Below, one piece after another: positions 1-7,200 of a stretch of DNA of 18,824 nt. A program made the position numbers and the translations under genes. Under the pieces are notes generated by a model. It was not told the DNA's origin. It was given only the letters and a program-made list of their open reading frames with translations, and did no database searches. Every line of letters starts with the position of its first letter. Positions within the stretch are counted from its first letter, which is position 1. Source of the DNA: UBA6770 sp965661115. Its GTDB lineage: Bacteria; Bacteroidota; Bacteroidia; Flavobacteriales_G; Salibacteraceae. The DNA is taken from assembly GCA_965661115.1 (NCBI GenBank), contig CBFICO010000044.1, positions 1-18,824 on the forward strand, written 5' to 3'.

Positions 1-87
1 CGATTAATTTTCCGTAAAGCTCGAACAATAATATATTCGCGCCTTCGTTCGAAATTGCTCAATGCGCAACACTCATTTAAGTTTTAA
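1..87 (+). CDS. possible 3' end of an upstream gene (partial)
   Basis: The first frame is open from the left edge to a TAA at 85-87 and encodes about 28 residues, rich in Arg and Lys. The other two plus-strand frames hit stops within the first 20 bases. If real, it is the basic C-terminal tail of a gene that starts outside the window and overlaps the next gene's ATG (62) by 26 bases on the same strand. No family can be recognised from so short a tail, and an open frame of this length can arise by chance. Confidence 0.3.
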   Translation, partial: RLIFRKARTIIYSRLRSKLLNAQHSFKF

Positions 88-964
88 CTCCCTTTTCAGT
101 CTAATTGTATTAGTGGTAATCTTGACTAACGTTAGTTGCAAAAGGACTGACAACAGTGGTTTTTCAGATAAACCTGTATATCTAAAGATTGATGACATTA
201 CCGTTTCAAGTGATGAACAAAAATTTGGTGCTGGAACAGATAATATAACCGATGCTTGGGTTTTTGTTGACGATCAGCAAATTGGCGTATTTGAGCTGCC
301 TTGTGAAGCTCCTGTATTACTCGACGGCAATAGAAATATAAAAGTATACGGAGGGATTAAACGTAACGGGATTGCTAGGCAAAGAACTCAATACGAGTTT
401 TATTCTTCCTTCGATTTAGACACGGATCTTATTGCCGAAAAAACGTATGATTTAAAACCAAACGTCACCTATAGTCCAAGTACAAACGTAATTTGGAAAG
501 AAAACTTTGAGGATATATCTACTCTTGTGGATTCCAACACGTTTTCTAAGGTTCCAATCACAAGAATTTCAGAACCCTCGCTTGTTAAAACCGGTTTGTA
601 TTCTGGAGAAGTTCTCTTGACCAAAGAAAACAATGAGGCTATTATTCAAATGACCGACCTTATTACCATTCCTAAATTCGTTCCTTCTTATTTAGAAATA
701 GACTACCGCTCAAACATCGATCTTAAGATTTCAATGAATATTCATTTAATTACGGGTGTTATAGTGCCAACAGAAGTATTGACCATAAGAGCCTCAGATT
801 TAACTTCGGATGATACAGGCTGGAAAAAGATGTACGTTTTCTTAGCCCCAACTGTTGGAGCTACCAACGATGCAGAACAGTTTCGCGTTTACTTTTCGGC
901 AGAATTGCCCAATGAACTAGATAATGGGTATATATATCTAGACAACCTTAAAATTGTGCACTAA
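62..964 (+). CDS. predicted lipoprotein, next to a sugar transferase
   Basis: This is a 300-residue protein with a short N-region, a hydrophobic stretch (about residues 8-23) and a lipobox ending at Cys26 (N-V-S-C), so it is predicted to be a lipid-anchored envelope protein. The rest is soluble. The C-terminal half (about 145-300), with alternating hydrophobic strands, a G-W-K-K segment and a terminal I-Y-L-D-N-L motif, resembles the beta-sandwich carbohydrate-binding-like modules common in Bacteroidota surface proteins. That fold is inferred from pattern only. The stop (964) lies 3 nt before the TTG start of the sugar transferase, so the two are probably co-transcribed and this protein may act with surface-polysaccharide synthesis or export. 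No specific family is recognised. Confidence 0.75.
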   Translation: MRNTHLSFNSLFSLIVLVVILTNVSCKRTDNSGFSDKPVYLKIDDITVSSDEQKFGAGTDNITDAWVFVDDQQIGVFELPCEAPVLLDGNRNIKVYGGIKRNGIARQRTQYEFYSSFDLDTDLIAEKTYDLKPNVTYSPSTNVIWKENFEDISTLVDSNTFSKVPITRISEPSLVKTGLYSGEVLLTKENNEAIIQMTDLITIPKFVPSYLEIDYRSNIDLKISMNIHLITGVIVPTEVLTIRASDLTSDDTGWKKMYVFLAPTVGATNDAEQFRVYFSAELPNELDNGYIYLDNLKIVH

Positions 965-967
965 CAG

Positions 968-2380
968 TTGAATTCACGATTACAAATATTTAAATACGTT
1001 TTAGCCGATTGGTTTTCAGCTGGAAGTACTTGGGTTTTGTTCTTCACTTTTAGAAAGATTTATTTAGAGTCTGCGGCTCAAAGCATAAGCGGTGTGGATT
1101 TTAACGATAGATTTTTTATTGGACTTACTGTTGTACCGCTGGGCTGGTTGTTTTTTTATTCAATTACTGGTACTTACTACAACATTTACAGAAAATCTCG
1201 TTTGAAGGAGATGGGGCAAACATTACTGCAAACTACAATTGGTGTAATCATCATTTTCTTTGTGCTCCTTCTCGACGACCAACTGGCCAGCTACAAAAAT
1301 TATTACGCGTCTATCGGTGTTTTATTCTTGGTTCATTTTGTAAGCACCTTCTCGTTAAGATTTTTATTAAGCTCACAAACAGCCTACAAAATTCACAATA
1401 GAATCTACGGATTCAATACCCTGCTTTTAGGTAGCAACGAAAAAGCATACGACTTATATCAAGAACTTGAAGCTCAAAAAAACTCAAGTGGATTTAAGTT
1501 TATAGGCTATTTGCACATCAACGGAAACGACGGCCACATTATGAAACCCTACCTACCCCATTTGGGTCATGTAAACAACCTGAACAACATATTAGAAGAG
1601 AATGACGTTGAAGAAGTAATTATTGCCGCAGAAAGCTCGGAACACGGTAAACTGGGGCGTGTACTCAATGCTTTAAAAGACCGAAACGTAAACGTTAATA
1701 TTATTCCAGACGTATACGACATATTGAGTGGTTCGGTAAAAATGACATCAATTTTTGGAGCACCACTTATTCAAATCAACCACGAAATAATGCCTGCGTG
1801 GCAAAAGTCTGTAAAGCGCATTTTAGATATTACAGTGAGCATAATTGCTATAATTCTGCTCTCTCCAGTGTACCTAATTACCGCTTTTTTAGTTTTACTG
1901 TCTTCCAGAGGTTCAATTTTATATTCTCACGAGCGCATAGGAATCCACGGCAAACCGTTCACGATGTATAAATTCAGGTCTATGCACTCAGACGCTGAAA
2001 AAGACGGTCCACAACTAAGTAGTAAACAAGACCCCAGAATTACTCCATTTGGACGCTTTATGCGAAAAACTCGTATCGACGAAACTCCTCAGTTTTTTAA
2101 TGTGATTAAAGGAGATATGAGTTTGGTGGGGCCAAGACCCGAAAGACAATACTTTATCGATCAAATTATTGAAAGAGCGCCGCACTACAGTCATTTACAG
2201 CGAATTAAACCCGGTATCACCTCTTGGGGTCAGGTTAAGTTTGGATACGCAGAGAATGTAAATGAAATGATTGAGCGCATGAAGTACGATATTCTGTATT
2301 TAGAAAACATGTCCCTTTTTGTTGACTTTAAGATTCTAATTTACACCGTGCTTATCGTTCTTCAAGGCCGCGGTAAGTAA
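968..2380 (+). CDS. polyprenyl-phosphate glycosyl-1-phosphate transferase (exopolysaccharide initiating enzyme)
   Basis: This protein belongs to the bacterial sugar transferase family. It moves a sugar-1-phosphate from an NDP-sugar to undecaprenyl phosphate at the inner membrane, the first step in building an exopolysaccharide or O-antigen repeat. Residues 1-135 hold about four membrane segments, and 145-265 look like the nucleotide-binding-like CoA_binding_3 region. The catalytic domain starts with a hydrophobic membrane-associated helix (about 284-312). It then shows K-F-R-S-M (335-339), the Asp-Glu dyad (371-372) typical of the family, G-P-R-P (388-391) and the P-G-I-T-S-W segment (415-420). 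At 470 residues it has the usual length for the long, multi-membrane-span form. The start is a TTG 3 nt after the preceding stop; no ATG is available near it. Confidence 0.93.
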   Translation: MNSRLQIFKYVLADWFSAGSTWVLFFTFRKIYLESAAQSISGVDFNDRFFIGLTVVPLGWLFFYSITGTYYNIYRKSRLKEMGQTLLQTTIGVIIIFFVLLLDDQLASYKNYYASIGVLFLVHFVSTFSLRFLLSSQTAYKIHNRIYGFNTLLLGSNEKAYDLYQELEAQKNSSGFKFIGYLHINGNDGHIMKPYLPHLGHVNNLNNILEENDVEEVIIAAESSEHGKLGRVLNALKDRNVNVNIIPDVYDILSGSVKMTSIFGAPLIQINHEIMPAWQKSVKRILDITVSIIAIILLSPVYLITAFLVLLSSRGSILYSHERIGIHGKPFTMYKFRSMHSDAEKDGPQLSSKQDPRITPFGRFMRKTRIDETPQFFNVIKGDMSLVGPRPERQYFIDQIIERAPHYSHLQRIKPGITSWGQVKFGYAENVNEMIERMKYDILYLENMSLFVDFKILIYTVLIVLQGRGK

Positions 2381-2403
2381 GCAAAGTTTGATGCGAATGA
2401 TAT

Positions 2404-2462
2404 CGGACATCCGACATCCGATGTCCGATGTCAGATGTCAGATGTCAGATGTCAGATGTCGG
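2404..2462. repeat. heptamer tandem repeat tract A
   Basis: Eight consecutive 7-bp units fill 2404-2459: CGGACAT, CCGACAT, CCGATGT twice, then CAGATGT four times, followed by CGG. The unit changes by single bases along the tract. Its left part is also an inverted repeat, with CGGACATC (2404-2411) facing GATGTCCG (2420-2427). It lies between the sugar transferase stop and the SRAP gene. The sequence has no coding character. A minus-strand open frame crossing it is a by-product of the repeat. Confidence 0.9.
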
Positions 2463-2479
2463 AAATAAAATGAACTTTG

Positions 2480-2487
2480 TAACTTTG
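2480..2487 (+). promoter_or_regulatory. candidate -7 box for the SRAP gene
   Basis: TAACTTTG matches the Bacteroidota -7 consensus TAnnTTTG and ends 4 nt before the ATG at 2492, so the transcript would be leaderless or nearly so. There is no good -33 TTG at the usual spacing, because that position lies inside the heptamer repeat. This is a weak call made on the -7 box alone. Confidence 0.35.
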
Positions 2488-2491
2488 ATTT

Positions 2492-3223
2492 ATGTGCGGC
2501 CGATACGTAATTGTGCAGAAAATCGAAAAAATAGAAAAGCGCTTTAATGTTGAAGCTGTTTTTGACTCCTTCCCTCCTAACTTTAACTTAGGCCCTGGAA
2601 TGGAAGCTCCAATCATTACCTGCGAGCAGCCACAACAATTGCAACTCAGTCGTTTTGGGTTTGTACCAAACTGGGATACTAAAAAACTGATTTTGAACGC
2701 TCGGGATGACAAGCTATTATCTTCTAATTCTTGGAAAAGAGCTTTAAAATTTAAACGTTGTATTGTTTTGGCGGATTGCTTTTATGAGGGGCCAGAAAAA
2801 GAAAAACTTTCCAAACCCTTTGTGGTGTATTTGCAAGATGCTGAGCGGCCGTTTGGCTTGGCAGGCATCTATAACGAAGTAGAAAAAGAGGGTGAACTAA
2901 TTAGAACTTTTGCCATAATCACCACCACTCCAAGTAAGGTGCTTAATAAAATTGGTCATCACCGTTCCCCTGTTATTCTTAACCCTAACGATTATAACAA
3001 GTGGCTAACCAATAACCAGGATTTATTTAAATATACCGATTGCATTAAAAACAACATAAACGAACAACAAAACGCTTTTCCCGTTGGTACTGATGTGAAA
3101 TCTGTTAGAAACAATTCCAAATCGCTGGTTGAACCAATTGGTGAACGCATTTTTCCAGAATACGAATACCGAATTTTAAACGAGATTGATTTACAAGGTA
3201 TGGGTAGTAAAAAACGGTATTAA
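2492..3223 (+). CDS. SRAP (SOS response-associated peptidase) family protein, YedK/HMCES-like
   Basis: SRAP proteins recognise abasic sites in single-stranded DNA and form a covalent thiazolidine crosslink through the Cys exposed when the first Met is removed. That shields the lesion during replication. The sequence begins M-C-G-R-Y, placing the catalytic Cys at position 2, which fixes the ATG at 2492 as the start. Other family landmarks are N-A-R (69-71), the active-site Glu in F-Y-E (97-99) and H-x-R-S-P (156-160). The usual Trp after F-Y-E is replaced by Gly. The length (243 residues) is normal for the family. It is the first gene of a co-directional run, and the WD40 gene starts 3 nt after its stop. 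Confidence 0.93.
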   Translation: MCGRYVIVQKIEKIEKRFNVEAVFDSFPPNFNLGPGMEAPIITCEQPQQLQLSRFGFVPNWDTKKLILNARDDKLLSSNSWKRALKFKRCIVLADCFYEGPEKEKLSKPFVVYLQDAERPFGLAGIYNEVEKEGELIRTFAIITTTPSKVLNKIGHHRSPVILNPNDYNKWLTNNQDLFKYTDCIKNNINEQQNAFPVGTDVKSVRNNSKSLVEPIGERIFPEYEYRILNEIDLQGMGSKKRY

Positions 3224-3226
3224 TAA

Positions 3227-4129
3227 ATGAATGAGTTTTCGTTTTATAAAGAATTAGAAGGTCACACTGGGCCCGTATATGCCTTGTGTAATGATTCAAG
3301 CAAAACCTTCTTTTATACTGCTGGCTCTGATGGCATTATTGCAAAGTGGTACCTAAACTCAGAAAATGCAACTGCAATCGCTAAATTACCGCACAAGATT
3401 TTTTGCATGACTTTAGTTGACAATTCAACCATGATTGCAGGAACTTCTTCTGGTGGCATTTATATGTTAGACCTTTCTAGAAAAACCGCTCCAAGAAACA
3501 TTCAGTTTGATACCTCAATTTGCTACAATGTTCTTGCAATTGACAGCAATCAGTTTATTACGGCTCAAGAAAGCGGAAAACTCATTTGTTGGAACTCAGA
3601 GAATGGTTCAATTATAAAGTCAATTACACTTTCAGACTCCAAACTACGAGGCTTATGTTGTTCAGAAACAGAGCTCTTTGTTGGTACTGGAGAAGGTGTG
3701 ATAATGGTTTTAGATAAAGCAACACTCACCATAAAAGAACAATTTCAAGCACACCAGGAACATTTTGGAGTGAATTGTTTACTGGCAGAAACAAATCAAA
3801 ACCTATTAATTAGCGGTGGAAAAGACGGACATCTCAACTTTTGGGAGTTAGATTCAAAACATTGCATAGAAAAAATACCTGCTCATAATTATGCGTTATA
3901 CCATCTAACATTAAATTCTGACGGATCCACGCTGCTCTCAAGCAGTAGAGATAAAAGCGTAAAATTTTGGAATATTAAGTCGCGAAAATTCATTCAGAAA
4001 ATCAAGAGAGAAAAAGACAAAGGCCACCTCCACTCAGTTAACCGAGTTATTTGGCTTTCAGAAAACCTTTTTGTTTCAGTAGGTGATGATAAAAAAGTAA
4101 TTACTTGGACCAATAAACAACCTAATTAG
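3227..4129 (+). CDS. WD40-repeat protein, single-domain beta-propeller
   Basis: This 300-residue protein consists almost wholly of WD40 repeats, about seven by eye. Typical repeat ends are visible, such as G-S-D-G-I-I-A-K-W near residue 35, S-G-G-K-D-G-H-L-N-F-W near 200 and S-S-R-D-K-S-V-K-F-W near 243. It opens with E-G-H-T-G-P-V-Y, a classical first blade, and has no signal peptide, so it is probably a cytoplasmic protein-interaction scaffold. The partner is unknown. It starts 3 nt after the SRAP stop, and its own TAG overlaps the GTG of the next frame by one base (TAGTG), so translation of the three frames is likely coupled. Confidence 0.9.
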   Translation: MNEFSFYKELEGHTGPVYALCNDSSKTFFYTAGSDGIIAKWYLNSENATAIAKLPHKIFCMTLVDNSTMIAGTSSGGIYMLDLSRKTAPRNIQFDTSICYNVLAIDSNQFITAQESGKLICWNSENGSIIKSITLSDSKLRGLCCSETELFVGTGEGVIMVLDKATLTIKEQFQAHQEHFGVNCLLAETNQNLLISGGKDGHLNFWELDSKHCIEKIPAHNYALYHLTLNSDGSTLLSSSRDKSVKFWNIKSRKFIQKIKREKDKGHLHSVNRVIWLSENLFVSVGDDKKVITWTNKQPN

Positions 4130-4639
4130 TGAACAAGTTAGCTTACGTAATATTGGTGGTTTTTCAGCTATCTGGAATTTGCTTAAATGCCCAGCATTAT
4201 CTAGATTGGGGAGCTACTTATGGCGGGCAGACTTGGGATGTGGTAAATGATATCGTAAGTGATAATCAACAAAATATTTATACATGCGGTAACTTTTGGC
4301 TAAAATCTGATTTTGACCCAAGTCCAGATACTGCAATACTTTCCACAAATGGTTTTGGGACAGTTGCCTTCATTCAAAAGCTTGACCGCAATGGTAAATT
4401 GATTTTGGTTAAATCTGTTGGTGGTCGTTACTATGATGAAGCTACAGCAATCTCCTCTTCACCACCCGGTTGCGTTTATATTGCAGGAACTTTTACCGAT
4501 ACCGCCGATTTTGACCCATCAAATAAAATTGAACAACGAATTAGTAAAAATTGATGTGGTTCCTGGTGTTTACTATCTATCGATAAACAACCCAGAAAAA
4601 AAGCACCAGATAGCTGTATTTAAACTAATTAAACAATAA
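4129..4639 (+). pseudogene. internally deleted T9SS cargo gene (SBBP-type propeller fragment plus C-terminal sorting signal)
   Basis: A GTG-started frame (4129-4554, 141 residues) begins with a signal peptide ending in L-N-A-Q. It continues as SBBP-type beta-propeller repeats with D-V-V-N-D-I, N-I-Y-T-C-G-N-F, D-F-D-P-S-P and a second repeat ending D-F-D-P-S. Homology then stops and the frame ends after seven more codons. The adjacent frame, overlapping from about 4530 to a TAA at 4637-4639, reads E-L-V-K-I-D-V-V-P-G-V-Y-Y-L-S-I and ends F-K-L-I-K-Q. That is the shape of a type IX secretion C-terminal sorting domain. The simplest reading is a once much longer secreted protein that lost its middle, leaving the two ends in different frames. 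The PPIase gene starts 10 nt later. Confidence 0.75.
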
Positions 4640-4649
4640 CAAGAAATTA

Positions 4650-5435
4650 ATGATTCGACTTCTAATCCTTATCTCTCTAACATTTTATGTAGTATCCTGT
4701 TCAAATGAGGAGCCTGCACCAATAAAGCCTCCTACAAAAAAAACGACCGTAAAGCCCAAAAAGAAGGTGAAACTTAAACCCAAGCCCAAGGTAAAACCAA
4801 TGATAACCAAAGACAGTGTGGTTGAAAAGCTAACTGAATATGGTAAAAATCACCCAGAAACTGTAGTGGATATTTTCACATCAAAAGGTAAGGTAAGGAT
4901 TAGATTGTATAAAGACACTCCGCTGCATAGAGCGAGTTTTTTGCTAATGGCTAATGAAGGTTATTTCACCCATAGTGTGTTTACTCGAGTTGCACCATTT
5001 TTTATTGCTCAAGGAGGTGGAACGTACACAAAAGAACAAACAGCAGTAACTCGAAAAACAGGGGTTTATACCATTCCTGCAGAGTTTAAAAGGCATAGAA
5101 TGCACAAGCAAGGTGCTCTAGCAGCGGCTCGTGAATACAAAAAGAATCCCGACAAACGCTCCGACCCTTTTGCTTTTTATTTTGTTGAAGGAACCCTTTA
5201 CAACCACCCAACTTTAGATCGGTATGAAAAAGAGAACGGCTACAAATTCACTAAGAAACAGCGTGAGTATTACGTATCCAAACCTGGCGCGGCACACCTA
5301 GATGGGCAACATACAGTGTTTGGTGAAATAATAAGTGGATACAGTGTTATTCCAAAAATCACTCAAGTTGAGCGCGATTCCAAAGATTGGCCAATTGAGG
5401 ATATTTTTATAGACAGTGTGAAGGTGATTAGGTAG
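4650..5435 (+). CDS. cyclophilin-type peptidyl-prolyl isomerase, lipoprotein
   Basis: This enzyme catalyses cis-trans isomerisation of X-Pro bonds and is expected to assist folding in the periplasm. A signal peptide with lipobox V-V-S-C places the lipidated residue at Cys17. Residues 28-52 are a Lys/Pro-rich linker, likely a flexible tether. The cyclophilin domain follows (about 72-260), with H-R-A-S-F-L-L-M (93-100) and F-T-R-V-A-P-F-F-I-A-Q-G-G-G (111-124) matching the active-site strand, and G-Q-H-T-V-F-G-E-I near the end. A charged insertion (about 140-215) with K-K-Q-R-E-Y-Y is typical of Bacteroidota members. The ATG is 10 nt after the sorting-signal remnant. The TAG stop sits in the left arm of the convergent hairpin. 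Confidence 0.9.
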   Translation: MIRLLILISLTFYVVSCSNEEPAPIKPPTKKTTVKPKKKVKLKPKPKVKPMITKDSVVEKLTEYGKNHPETVVDIFTSKGKVRIRLYKDTPLHRASFLLMANEGYFTHSVFTRVAPFFIAQGGGTYTKEQTAVTRKTGVYTIPAEFKRHRMHKQGALAAAREYKKNPDKRSDPFAFYFVEGTLYNHPTLDRYEKENGYKFTKKQREYYVSKPGAAHLDGQHTVFGEIISGYSVIPKITQVERDSKDWPIEDIFIDSVKVIR

Positions 5436-5483
5436 ATTTATGATTTAGGACACCCGATCGAGGTTGTCCAAAAATAAATCTAC
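5432..5483. terminator. bidirectional hairpin holding both convergent stop codons
   Basis: GTAGATTTAT (5432-5441) is perfectly complementary to ATAAATCTAC (5474-5483). Nested inside is a second stem, GGACACCC against GGTTGTCC (5448-5455 and 5462-5469), with one mismatch and a six-base loop. The TAG of the PPIase gene (5433-5435) lies in the left outer arm and the TAG of the helicase gene (complement of 5480-5482) in the right. Short A runs on the inner side give weak U tracts, so termination in both directions is plausible though not textbook. Confidence 0.65.
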
Positions 5484-7021
5484 GCCTCCTCTAAATCAAC
5501 AAATTGGTGCTGTCTTACGGTGGTTTTTAGTTTACGCAGGTATTCCTCTTCTAACCATTGAACAAAGTTTTCGGAATTGCTTGTAATACAGTAGGAGTAT
5601 GCTTTTATTCGGTACTTAATCTCATCAGAAAGCAGTTCAACTAATTCAAGCGCATCTCCCAAATCCTCACTATTTTCAATGATGGTTTTAGCGTGCTGGT
5701 CGTGAGAACGATTTAAAACCTCTTTAGCTCTTAAAGCCTCGCGAACTGCCTGCTTGTACTCCTCTTTTACGTCAAACTCCATATCCTCGTCCTTGGTGTT
5801 AGGAAATCTATCACGGATAATCTTAGGCATTTCGTACTTAAAGTTGCGTTGTAGCTCTTCGTCGCTCGATAGGTTGTTTATGTATGATAAAGGAGCACTG
5901 AATATTTCCTTCCAATCGATATATGAATCCCAAAGGCCAAATCGTAAAGCATTGTTCCCCAAATCAAGCACTGTGAACTCATCTTTATTAGGAAGGTATC
6001 TACTACCCCGCCCAATCATTTGATGGTAAAGGGTAAGAGACTTAGTCGCACGGTTAAGAATGATGGTTTCAACTGTTGGTTCATCAAAGCCGGTGGTAAG
6101 AATACTCACCGAAGTCAAAATAGCATTCGGAGTTTCTTTAAACCACTGTAAAATTTCTTTTCGCTCTTTTTCGCTATTGGTATTGTCGAGGTGCCTGATA
6201 TCGTAGCCCGCACTTTCAAAAGTAATGGCAACATTTCTAGAGGTTTGGATACCGTTATTGAAGATAAGTGTCTTCTTTCCTTTTGAGCGCTCTTCGTAAG
6301 CCTGTAAAAGCTTTTCTTGCATCTCGTAATTCGAGTACAGTCGTTCTGATGAAGCAACCGTGTAATCTCCATTAACTCCAACAGAAAGAGACTTTAAGTT
6401 AACGTTGTAACTATATGTATTTGCCTTTGCCAAAAACTTATTCCTAACCAACTCTGAAATGGACTGCCCTACAATTAAACTATCGTAGTTGTCTTTCATT
6501 GGCAATTTTAGGTTAGAGCTAAGCGGTGTTGCAGTAACTCCAAGAATATTACAATGAGAGAAATACTTAAAGAGCTTACGGAAACTATTATAGTGAGCCT
6601 CATCAATAATCACCAAACCCAGCTGACGCAGATTAATTCTTGAGTCCTGAATACGATTGCTCAAAGTTTCTACCATTGCCACAAAACAAGCGTACTCATC
6701 TTGGTCTGGTAGTTCTTTTACCTTACTGTCAATTATTTTGTTTGGAACGCCAAATTCATCTAACATTCTAGACGTTTGGCCGCAAAGCTCAACGCGGTGT
6801 GTAAGAATGAGTACTTTCTTTCGAGTGTCGTTGATGTATCTTCTGGCGAATTCTGAAAAAATTACAGTTTTACCGCCCCCCGTAGGCAACTGATACAGCA
6901 GATTTACTTTTTCGTCTGGCTTCTCAATTTGGTCGAAAATCTGGTCTATTGCGTCGTGCTGGTAGTCATAGAGTTTTTTACCTGTTTTTCTTTCAAATTT
7001 TTCGATTGAATTAAATACCAT
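5480..7021 (-). CDS. DEAD/DEAH-box superfamily 2 helicase (RadD/YejH-like)
   Basis: This is an ATP-dependent nucleic-acid helicase of 513 residues. Walker A is P-T-G-G-G-K-T (46-52), motif II D-E-A-H (140-143), motif III T-A-T-P (163-166), motif V T-T-G-F-D-E-P (309-315) and motif VI Q-M-I-G-R-G-S-R (334-341). Both RecA-like lobes are therefore complete. A Q-motif-like Y-D-Y-Q-H-D-A lies at 18-24. The C-terminal 140 residues are charged and helical with no recognised domain. The layout resembles the RadD/YejH branch of SF2, which acts in DNA repair, but the substrate cannot be told from sequence. It is transcribed alone, converging on the PPIase gene. Confidence 0.9.
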   Translation of the reverse strand: MVFNSIEKFERKTGKKLYDYQHDAIDQIFDQIEKPDEKVNLLYQLPTGGGKTVIFSEFARRYINDTRKKVLILTHRVELCGQTSRMLDEFGVPNKIIDSKVKELPDQDEYACFVAMVETLSNRIQDSRINLRQLGLVIIDEAHYNSFRKLFKYFSHCNILGVTATPLSSNLKLPMKDNYDSLIVGQSISELVRNKFLAKANTYSYNVNLKSLSVGVNGDYTVASSERLYSNYEMQEKLLQAYEERSKGKKTLIFNNGIQTSRNVAITFESAGYDIRHLDNTNSEKERKEILQWFKETPNAILTSVSILTTGFDEPTVETIILNRATKSLTLYHQMIGRGSRYLPNKDEFTVLDLGNNALRFGLWDSYIDWKEIFSAPLSYINNLSSDEELQRNFKYEMPKIIRDRFPNTKDEDMEFDVKEEYKQAVREALRAKEVLNRSHDQHAKTIIENSEDLGDALELVELLSDEIKYRIKAYSYCITSNSENFVQWLEEEYLRKLKTTVRQHQFVDLEEA

Positions 7022-7045
7022 ACTCTACACCACTTTTTCAGATTG

Positions 7046-7053
7046 CAAAAGTA
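7046..7053 (-). promoter_or_regulatory. candidate -7 box for the helicase gene
   Basis: On the minus strand this reads TACTTTTG, an exact TAnnTTTG match, 24 nt upstream of the helicase ATG (7019-7021). The nearest plausible -33 TTG (complement of 7079-7081) is 25 nt away, slightly beyond the usual spacing. Confidence 0.5.
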
Positions 7054-7173
7054 GTGAGAACAAAAGGTTTTATAAAGTCAAATTGAATATTGTTTAATAA
7101 ATAGTTATGAAGGTTAATAAGTTTAATTATTTATTTAGTAAAAGTTGAATTTTTAGTCAATTACTACTTTTCT

Positions 7174-7181
7174 ATATTTGC
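7174..7181 (+). promoter_or_regulatory. candidate -7 box for the IF-2-N-like gene
   Basis: TATATTTG matches TAnnTTTG exactly and lies 19 nt before the ATG at 7201. A TTG at 7146-7148 could be the -33 element, but its 25-nt spacer is long. The 7022-7200 gap is otherwise very AT-rich, with no coding frame or RNA gene that I can see. It carries divergent promoters for this gene and the helicase. Confidence 0.5.
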
Positions 7182-7200
7182 CGCCCCAAACATTTCTGCT

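Noticed and set aside
2404..2462. CRISPR array
   Set aside because: The units are 7 bp and abut directly, with no spacers. There are no cas genes in the window. The same holds for the tracts at 8024-8114 and 15951-16138.
2452..2712. 86-residue minus-strand open frame
   Set aside because: It lies antisense to the SRAP start and its N-terminus is a translation of the heptamer repeat. There is no homology-like pattern.
4418..4639. Separate 73-residue gene
   Set aside because: Its first half is the propeller sequence read in the wrong frame. Only the last 34 or so residues make sense, as the sorting-signal end of the deleted gene.
5480..7021. Type I or III restriction helicase or defence helicase
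   Set aside because: All helicase motifs are present, but there is no nuclease, methyltransferase, specificity subunit or other defence gene nearby. A housekeeping RadD-like role is more likely.
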